From positions 1 through 53,050 of the forward strand of contig CADBYM010000023.1 of assembly GCA_902798915.1 (NCBI GenBank): DNA of 53,050 nucleotides. The letters run 5' to 3'. The notes beneath the pieces were generated by a model. That model searched no databases, was not told the origin of the DNA, and worked only from the letters and a program-made list of their open reading frames with translations. Position numbers and translations under genes: made by a program. Numbering within the stretch: position 1 is the stretch's first letter; every line of letters starts with the position of its first letter. Source of the DNA: an uncultured Coriobacteriaceae bacterium (GTDB lineage Bacteria > Actinomycetota > Coriobacteriia > Coriobacteriales > Atopobiaceae). Positions 43,266-50,099 of the stretch are shown here, piece by piece.

Positions 43266-44984
43266 ATGCTCGACGGATACGGGCTTCACGACATAGTTTG
43301 GAACAGGGTGGACGAGCGCTTCGAGGAGGCGCTTGTCGCATCCGCAGCGGATGCCGTGGGGCGCGGGATCTCGCTCATGGTGAGGCAAGGCGGCGCGGCA
43401 GCAGACCTCACGGGGACCGTCGCCTACCTCGTGCGGAGGCATCGCGTCTCGGGCAAGCGGGGCACCGTCGCCTTCGAGGAGGTGGACGCCTCGGTTGGCA
43501 CGTTCGTCGTCTACTATCCCGATCCGATGTGCGGCACCTCCGGTGCCGTGGACGCACAGATTATGTTGTCGCTTGGCGGCGGCAAGTACGTGAGTTCGCG
43601 CGTGTTCACGATTCGCGTGGAGCCGGCGCTCGTGAGCGGAGGGGCGCAGGAGGAGGACGGCTTCACGCTGCTCGTGGGTGCGATTGACGCATACGAGCAC
43701 GCGGAGGAGATCGCGACCGACGCGGCTATTGCCGCCAACGCGGCGGCGGGGCTCGCTGACCAGGCGAGAATCGAGCTGCTTGCCGCCGCGCAGGCCGGTG
43801 ACTTCGACGGGGCGGACGGGTTCTCCCCATCTGCCAGAGTCACGCAGACGGCGGGCGGTGCGACCATCATCGTCACGGACAAGGACGGTACCACCATTGC
43901 CAGCGTCGTCAACGGCGCGAAGGGCGACACGGGTGCGCAGGGCCCGAAGGAAGACACCGGGGATCGTGGACCGCAGGTCATCTAGGCGAGACCGGCCCAA
44001 AGGGCTACAAGGGAGACACCGGTCCCGCCGGACCGCAAGGCCCCCAAGGGGTGACGGGTGCCATCGACGCAACCGGGTCGCAGGGCCCGAAGGGCGATAC
44101 GGGCACGGCGGGTGCCGGCGGCAGCGACGGCGTGTCCTGCACGCACAGCTGGAGCGGCACGGTGCTGTCGGTGACCAGCGCGTCTGGCACGAGCTCCGCA
44201 GACCTTGTCGGTCCCCAGGGGCCGACCGGCGCGACCGGGGCCACGGGACCGCAGGGACCGGCTGGTGCCGACGGCGCTGACGGGACAGTGTTCACGCCCG
44301 TGTCGCCCCTCTCTTTGTCCAACGGCGAGCTCTCGGTCGACCTCTCGGCCTACATGCAGCAGAGCAACGACCTGGCGCGCGTGCGGTTCGACACCTACTA
44401 CGGACTCCCCGCCGAGGCGTCGAATCAGCGGATTACGCGCTGGTTCGACGGCGTGACGGAGGGCGACATCTTCTGGGACAAGAGCACGGACAAGCTCAGG
44501 CGGGGTGTTCTCCGTGAACTCTGGAGGGGCGGACGTCCAGGGCATACTCGAGCTGTCGCGGCTGAGGGGTCTCATGGAGACCACCCTCGATGCCGCGCCC
44601 GGTACTGCGACCCGGTGCTCCACGGATACGCGGGGGCGCGCGATATCGGCCGGGACGCTGCTGCTGAACGTGACCAGCGGCAACCTGATGCGGGTAATGT
44701 CGGGCTGCGACGCGCCGAGGGCGGGGTCGTACGAGAGTGTGAGCGTACTGGGCGTGGGAAACGTGTACTCGGGAGGTGCGTCCTACACGGTGCAGTCGCC
44801 TCTCTCGATATACGCGAACGACGTGATCTCGGTAGATCTCTCGGCCTATGCGACGCTGACCGGGGCGACGTTTACCGGCGCGGTGAGCGGCGTGGCACCG
44901 ACGGCGGACGCCAACTTCGCCACCAAGAAGTACGTGGACGACGCCATCTCGGCGCTGGACGACCTGAGCGGAGTGAGCTTCTGA
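43266..44984 (+). pseudogene. Phage baseplate upper protein (BppU-like) with collagen-like stalk, two compensating frameshifts
   Basis: The N-terminal ~150 residues (LMVRQGGAAADLTGTVAYLV, TFVVYYPDPMCGTSG) resemble BppU N-terminal domains, followed by an Ala-rich coiled coil and Gly-x-y collagen-like repeats (GAKGDTGAQGPK). The frame breaks at ~43975 inside the repeats (stop 43983-43985), continues in another frame with GETGPKGYKGDTGPAGPQGP and a carbohydrate-binding-like region to ~44500 (a GGCGGGG run), then returns to the first frame with FSVNSGGADVQGILELSR and ends in NFATKKYVDDAISALDDL, a common tail-fibre chaperone-side ending. GGAGG 7 bases upstream supports the start at 43266. Without the two shifts it would be about 570 residues. 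Confidence 0.75.
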
Positions 44985-46246
44985 TGAGCGCGGGAATCAT
45001 CGAGATATCGATACTGACCGACATCGTCAACGCAATTCGCTACCAGGCATGCGTGGCCACGACCTACCGGCCCTCACAGATGGCTGCCGCCGTCGCCGCT
45101 TTGGACGGCACCGACGAGGGCGGCTACGTACCGCAGCAGTACAAGCAGCTTGAGAACGGGGTGGTGTCCTCGTCTGTCTTCGACGACATCGCGGACGCGA
45201 TACAGGCACAGAACGGGAGCCAGGCCCAGTACCAGCCGGGCGACATGGCGCAGGCGATCCTCGACCTGACATGGGACACCGGGCTCAAGATCCGCGCGAT
45301 GCTGCTGACCGACGGGACGCTGGAGTTCAACTACCGCAACGGCAGGAGCTCGGACGTGGGCACAATCTCCCAGTGCTGGGAGGGTGGACCCGAACGGGTA
45401 CGGCTCTGACTCGGCGAGGCCGTGGCACTCGTCGCGCATGCAGGTGACGCGCGCGGTCTTCGACGGCGACTTCGCAAACGCCAGGATGACCAACTTCGCC
45501 TACTTTTTCCACTCGATGCAGAACATGACGGAGGTGGCGGGTTTCAGCACCTCGCGGGCCTCACCAACGTCAGCCACATGTTTACGTCTTGCAACCGCCT
45601 GGAGAGCATCTGGGCCACATCGTTCAACTACATGACCATCAGCACGGCTACCTACCCGCTGAACGGGTGCAGGAAGCTTGTGGGGCAGGCGGGCTACATC
45701 ACACCTGACAGCACGGGCAAGACGGCGTTATCGTTCGGGACCAGCGGCGTGCTCACCAACCCGAGCCAGGACCAGCGCACGTGGGTCTGGGGGCACCTCT
45801 ACGACACGGGGGCGCTCGAGGTCTCCGCGAGTGCCACGCCGGACGCGAACAGGACCGTTCTCGCCACCGGGCGCGTGTGCGCCAACGCGAACTACCTGAC
45901 GGCCGGCGCGATGCCCCGGTACGACCAGAGGGTGCAGCTGAGGACGTGCGTTTTCCTGGCCGACGTGGCGACGATTCTTTCGTGGAACCTCGACTGCTGG
46001 TTCTACGGGATGACTGCGCTCGCGGGCGTGTCCGGGTGGGCGAACGTGGGCGCGCTGGCATCGCTCAAGCAGGCGTTCAACGGGTGCACGGGGCTCGCGT
46101 CGTTGGACCTCTCTGGGCTGGACCCGTCGGCGCTGCTTGACTACGCGTACGCGTTCGCGGGGTGCTCGAACCTGGTGACCATATACGTTGACTCCACGTG
46201 GGCGCTGGCATCGGGCGCGTCGGGCATGGCGACATTCTACAACTGA
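44984..46246 (+). pseudogene. Phage tail-tip protein with DUF285/BspA-like leucine-rich repeats, two compensating frameshifts
   Basis: The start codon overlaps the preceding stop by one base (TGATG). The N-terminal part (IVNAIRYQ, TYRPSQMAAAVAAL, QYQPGDMAQAILDL) carries two copies of a short phage-tail motif. Near 45385 the frame shifts (DPNGYGSDSARPWHSSRMQV follows), and near 45540 it shifts back, after which the LRR-like part is intact: AGLTNVSHMFTSCNRLESI, MTALAGVSGWANVG, LKQAFNGCTGLASLDLSGLD, YAYAFAGCSNLVTIYVD. DUF285-type repeats occur in BspA-family surface proteins and phage adhesins of Bacteroidetes and Firmicutes. Normal length would be ~420 residues. Confidence 0.72.
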
Positions 46247-46270
46247 GCACACTAACGACAAATCAGAAGG

Positions 46271-46579
46271 CTAATCGAAGATGCCCTCGGGCAGGGGCTC
46301 CTGGTCTGCCAGAAGGACATTGAGCCACCATTCCGGGGTGCGAACGCCTGACTCGCACAATGCGTCGAACAAGTGGATCTGGTCGAGGCCGGGAAGGCTC
46401 TCAAAGTGTCTTCTCATCTCGCGCTCGATGGCGATGGACGTCTTGAACATGTCCATCAGGGTGTCCCACATTTCCTCCGTGACGTAGGATTCCCTCGGGA
46501 GGCTGAGGACGAGTTCGCCCTTGTAGTATGCGTAGTTCTCCGCCTGCACGAGCTCAAGCATCTTGTCCTTATCAAACAT
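46271..46579 (-). CDS. Hypothetical protein
   Basis: 102 residues from ATG 46579 (GGAAAG upstream, weak); the frame remains open to 46696. Acidic, with no signal peptide, membrane segment or known domain (SPRESYVTEEMWDTLMDMF, HLFDALCESGVRTPEWW). Convergent with the last phage tail gene, so it may be a lysogenic-conversion gene of the former prophage or a host gene. Function unknown. Confidence 0.5.
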   Translation of the reverse strand: MFDKDKMLELVQAENYAYYKGELVLSLPRESYVTEEMWDTLMDMFKTSIAIEREMRRHFESLPGLDQIHLFDALCESGVRTPEWWLNVLLADQEPLPEGIFD

Positions 46580-46782
46580 TGTTCTTTCCACCTTCGGCTG
46601 TAGCCATATCTGGAAGTTCCCCCAACGGTTCGGGGGTGGTTCTAAAAAGTAGTTCGAATAAGCCTGTTCTAATCCCTTCGAGCCATTCCGAACCATTCCG
46701 CCAAAATTGGGAAGAAAGCCTAGTCTACCTGCACCGATTTTGGTAACGAATCACTTCTTTCACTTGCAAAGGGTTTCTGAGT

Positions 46783-46833
46783 TGGAAAAGATACAAGAAG
46801 GTCATCGCGAGCAACGGAGAAAATCTGGACTAA
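46783..46833 (+). pseudogene. Remnant of a GH1 phospho-beta-glucosidase 3' end
   Basis: In one frame this stretch reads SWKRYKKVIASNGENLD and a stop; the GH1 gene at 36995-38416 ends WYQKVIASNGEDLD and a stop. The DNA of the last ~37 bases agrees apart from about five positions. Upstream of 46783 similarity fades and an in-frame stop lies at 46744. A partial second copy of the GH1 gene end therefore sits on the far side of the prophage remnant. Confidence 0.75.
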
Positions 46834-46879
46834 GCCCGCAAAAGGCATGGCCTCCTGCGAACTGAGCCCCTTTATGCCA

Positions 46880-46912
46880 GTGGCCCTCCGGAGACGACTC
46901 TCGGAGGGCCAC
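46880..46912 (-). terminator. Hairpin at the end of the NifX-type gene
   Basis: GTGGCCCTCCG (46880-46890) pairs with CGGAGGGCCAC (46902-46912) around an 11-base loop, between the GH1 remnant and the stop codon of the leftward gene at 46934; possibly the former terminator of both. Confidence 0.6.
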
Positions 46913-46933
46913 CTAACGGTTGGTGATTGTCGA

Positions 46934-47299
46934 TCAGTGCCTGCACGCATCCTCAGGCGACATGCGAGCCAGCCTACCCTCTTGGAAGAGGGCCAGCACC
47001 TCACCTGCGGTCAGAACGGAACGGTCCGCATACACCTTGATGCCACCCTCAGTGAAGCGCATAAGAGGTGGCATGCCCATCCCCGCTGTGATGATGACGT
47101 CAGCTCCGAGGCCAAGGACGTGCATGATAACGTTGCCACAACCTCCCGCACCATGCTCTACGTTCTTGACTGCCTCGACGCCAGTCACCTCGCCAGACTC
47201 GTCCAGCTCCACCACCGTGAGCCAAGGCGCGTGCCCGAAGTGGCCCGACCGTGGCGCCGCCAGTAGTTCGTCGGTCTCGCAGGGAATCACGATGCGCAT
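46934..47299 (-). CDS. Dinitrogenase iron-molybdenum cofactor biosynthesis (NifX/NifB C-terminal) family protein
   Basis: 121 residues, the stand-alone form of the NifX-NifB domain: start MRIVIPCET, SGHFGHAPWLTVVELD, GCGNVIMHVLGLGADVIITAGMG, GIKVYADR. In organisms without nitrogenase these small proteins are thought to bind an Fe-S or Mo-type cluster, but no role is proven. Present as a single gene; a hairpin lies just beyond it. Confidence 0.83.
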   Translation of the reverse strand: MRIVIPCETDELLAAPRSGHFGHAPWLTVVELDESGEVTGVEAVKNVEHGAGGCGNVIMHVLGLGADVIITAGMGMPPLMRFTEGGIKVYADRSVLTAGEVLALFQEGRLARMSPEDACRH

Positions 47300-47482
47300 A
47301 ACGTTCCTCCTATGGTTTGAAATCTTGCAACAAAGAGCCTAGTCCTTCGGACGCGGCATAACAAGCGCATGGAGCAAGAAGACAAGAACCACACCGTCTG
47401 CCGATGAAGGTGAATCGCCTTCGCGTTGCTGTGGTAAGAGAGTATCGAACCCATGAAGCATCAGAGATTTGAGGAGGTCGCC

Positions 47483-48154
47483 ATGTCGTATCTGCCCATC
47501 TGCCTTCTGTGTCTTGTGCTGGTAGCAGCTTTCCTCTACGTAGAGATGCGCAAGCAATTCGTCGTTGCGACGGCGCTCAAAGGCGCTGCGTCCGTATGCT
47601 TCGTCGTGCTGGGGTTTCTCTCGGCAGGATTGGCAAGCGAGCCGATACCAGCGCGCTTCATCGTGTTTGGCCTCATACTCGGCGCGGTTGCTGACGTTCT
47701 GCTTGCGCTTCGTTATGTCTTTCCCAAGCAGAAGCAACCGGCGTTCCTCTCCGGCATCCTCGTTTTCCTACTCGGGCACATCATGTATCTGGCAACGATG
47801 GTACCCCGCTGTCCCGTTCTTCTCGCGTGCGTGCTTGTGGGCATTGGTGCTACCGCCCTGCTCATGTATTGGATCTTTGGCCGCATAAACGCAGAGCAGA
47901 TCTTCAAGGTGTTCGGCATCGTTTACATGGGCGTCGTTACCATGCTCAACACCGTTGCCATCGGCACGATGCTCGCCCAGCCCACGACCTTCTCGGCAAT
48001 CTTCGTGCTTGGATCACTCCTATTCCTAGCGAGTGACGTCGTGCTCGTTCTGAACACCTTCGGACCGCGCGAGCGCCTCGAGATGCGCATCGCGAACATC
48101 TCGCTCTACTACCTCGCCCAACTGCTCATCGCACTGACCCTGCAAGTGCTGTAA
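47483..48154 (+). CDS. YhhN-family (TMEM86-like) membrane protein
   Basis: 223 residues with about eight membrane helices and very few charged residues. GLILGAVADVLLALRY, FLLGHIMYLATM and LLFLASDVVLVLNTF hold the paired Asp/His residues of the YhhN/TMEM86 family. The human member TMEM86B is a lysoplasmalogenase; plasmalogens are present in many anaerobes including some actinobacteria, so the same reaction is possible here but unproven. The ATG at 47483 has GAGGAGG upstream; an earlier ATG at 47453 has none. Confidence 0.78.
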   Translation: MSYLPICLLCLVLVAAFLYVEMRKQFVVATALKGAASVCFVVLGFLSAGLASEPIPARFIVFGLILGAVADVLLALRYVFPKQKQPAFLSGILVFLLGHIMYLATMVPRCPVLLACVLVGIGATALLMYWIFGRINAEQIFKVFGIVYMGVVTMLNTVAIGTMLAQPTTFSAIFVLGSLLFLASDVVLVLNTFGPRERLEMRIANISLYYLAQLLIALTLQVL

Positions 48155-48178
48155 ACCTCACACGCCACAAAAGGGACT

Positions 48179-48241
48179 ACCACAAAGGGGACTGCCCTCC
48201 GTGTGTCATTTTGACACACGGAGGGCAGTCCCCTTTGTGGT
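48179..48241. repeat. 30-bp perfect inverted repeat, 3-base loop
   Basis: Arms 48179-48208 and 48212-48241 pair over 30 bases without mismatch around TTT: the longest stem in the window. It lies between the convergent ends of the YhhN gene and the large surface protein gene. Just before it, AAAAGGGACTACCACAAAGG repeats part of the arm (AAAGGGGACT). It carries the same GGGAC/CCCTTT core as the hairpins at 2975 and 17414. Confidence 0.92.
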
Positions 48242-48260
48242 CACCTTCGCGGCGCGTATG

Positions 48261-50099
48261 CTACTTGACGGTAACGGTGCAGGCCACGGTCTTGGAACCA
48301 GCCTTGTGGTTGGTGTCTCCGGCGGCGGAGGCCTTCACTTGGAACTTGTAGGTTCCCTTGGGGGTCCCCTTTTTCACGGTGACCTTGCCGTTGGCCTTGC
48401 TCACGGTGAGGTACTTCTTGGCGGCCGCGGTGGTCCACTTCGCCACGGCGTAGGTCACCTTACCCTGTGCCTTGGTGACCGAGAGAGGCGCGGCAACGGT
48501 GACAGCCTTGGCCTTGAGCGTCTTCGCGCTCGCGGTGCGCGCAACGGCCTTGGCTGTGATGCCGTTCTTCGCCTTGGCGACGACGAAGCTGACCGCGGCG
48601 CTGGTCACCACCTTGTGGTTGGTGTCGGCGGCGAGAGATGCCTTGACGTAATAAGTCTTTGCGGCCTTCACGTTCGCGGCATTGACGGCCTTGGTGCACT
48701 TCGCGTCGCTGTAGTACGCGTAGGTCACCTTGCCTGCGGAGCCGGACCTGGTCACCTTGCCAGAGTAGACCAGCGCCTTGCCGGTGTAGGTCTTGGTCTG
48801 CGCGCTGAGTTTGATGGACGAGGCCGCCTTGGCGATACTCCACGAGATGGTCTTTGCTTTGATCGTGCCGTCGGTCCACCTGTGGTTGGCGTCCGGGGTC
48901 GCCGTGGCCTCGTGGCTACCCGCGTTGGTGGCCTTCGTGATGCCGGAGAGCTTGTAGCCCGCACCCACCGCGACGCCCACCTGCGCCTTGCCGTTATATG
49001 TGCGGTTCGCGGCCTTGGGAACGCCAATCGCCGCACGCGCAATCGTAAAGCCTACCGTCTTGGAGCCCTGGAAGTTGCCCGTACCCGTCACGCGCACGCT
49101 GACGTTGCCCGCCGACGTGAAGTCGGTCGTCGCGGAGGTCCCGCGCAGGTAGCTCACGGAGTAGGTGGCGGCAAGCGCACCTGCCTTCGCGGATGACACC
49201 ACTGGCTTGTGCGCATTGCCGTCATAGGCCGCAGACGCCGCCTTGAGCGCCACTGTCGACAAGGTTGCCTTGTTGACCGTGAACATTGCAGCGGCAGATG
49301 ACGCGCCTTTGTGATTGGCATCACCCGCAAGGGTGGCCTTCACGTAATAGGTGCCAGCGGCCCTCACAGTAACCTCCTTGGTGCAGGCGTCGTCGGAGTA
49401 GTACTTGTAGCTCACGGAACCAGCCGAACCGGACCTGGTCACCTTGCCGGAGTACTCGAGATTGCCCGTGTAGGTCTTGGTGCAGTCCACAATGCTGACG
49501 CTAGAGGGAGCCTTCGTGATCTCAAACGTGCCGGTCGCGCTGCCACTGCAATTGCCCGTGCCCTTCACGATGACGGTAGCGGTACCCGCGTTGGTGTTGT
49601 TCTCGTAGGAGACGGTGTAGTTGTCCCTCGAAAGGGTAACACCTCCGGTCTTTACCGCAACCGTCGGCTCGATGGCCGCGCTCGTGTAGGTGACGTCGGC
49701 AATCGCCGCTATCATGCCGCCCGAAAGTGTCAGCTTTTTAATGGCAAACCCACCGCATGCGATACCGTTGTAGTTGCCCCTGCCCCTCACGATGACACTG
49801 GCCGTACCCGCGTTGGTGGTGTTCTCGTAGGAGACCGTGTAGTCCGTACCGGCCCTGAGCGTCACGGACCCAAGCTTTACCGTGGGCGCCGACTCGATTG
49901 CCCTGCCTGCATAGGTCTTGTCAGCCGACGTCACTGTTGCGCTGGCAATGGACGCTGCGATGATGGTGAACTCGCAACTCGCGGTGCCGGTGAAGTTGCC
50001 CTTCCCGGCGACCGTCACCTTCGCGGTGCCCGCGTTCAGGTTGTCCTCGTAGGAGACGTCGTAGCCGCCCTCCGGCACGTCCAGCTCCCCCGCCCTCAC
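48261..50099 (-). CDS. C-terminal part of a giant Ig-like/MBG-repeat surface protein (separated by a 4-bp frameshift)
   Basis: 612 codons open in the frame that continues the protein encoded at 49921-52851 once a 4-base insertion at 50120-50123 is ignored. It consists of repeated ~80-residue MBG/Ig-like units of two types: one with VKLGSVTLRAGTDYTVSY..NAGTASVIVRGRGNY, the other with CTKTYTGNLEYSGKVTRSGSAGSVSYKY (each quoted in part below 20 residues: GTDYTVSYENTTNAG, YSGKVTRSGSAG). The last ~100 residues (ATYSVAK-like, AAAKKYLTVSKANGKVTVKKG, ending TVACTVTVK) are the module commonly found at the ends of Coriobacteriia surface proteins. No LPXTG motif is present. It has no ribosome site of its own and is probably untranslated unless the frame is restored. 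Confidence 0.78.
   Translation of the reverse strand: MRAGELDVPEGGYDVSYEDNLNAGTAKVTVAGKGNFTGTASCEFTIIAASIASATVTSADKTYAGRAIESAPTVKLGSVTLRAGTDYTVSYENTTNAGTASVIVRGRGNYNGIACGGFAIKKLTLSGGMIAAIADVTYTSAAIEPTVAVKTGGVTLSRDNYTVSYENNTNAGTATVIVKGTGNCSGSATGTFEITKAPSSVSIVDCTKTYTGNLEYSGKVTRSGSAGSVSYKYYSDDACTKEVTVRAAGTYYVKATLAGDANHKGASSAAAMFTVNKATLSTVALKAASAAYDGNAHKPVVSSAKAGALAATYSVSYLRGTSATTDFTSAGNVSVRVTGTGNFQGSKTVGFTIARAAIGVPKAANRTYNGKAQVGVAVGAGYKLSGITKATNAGSHEATATPDANHRWTDGTIKAKTISWSIAKAASSIKLSAQTKTYTGKALVYSGKVTRSGSAGKVTYAYYSDAKCTKAVNAANVKAAKTYYVKASLAADTNHKVVTSAAVSFVVAKAKNGITAKAVARTASAKTLKAKAVTVAAPLSVTKAQGKVTYAVAKWTTAAAKKYLTVSKANGKVTVKKGTPKGTYKFQVKASAAGDTNHKAGSKTVACTVTVK

Noticed and set aside
43611..44684. 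Antisense frames rich in Pro/Ala opposite the collagen-like tail gene
   Set aside because: They mirror the Gly-x-y repeats; the plus-strand reading is clearly the phage protein despite its frameshifts.
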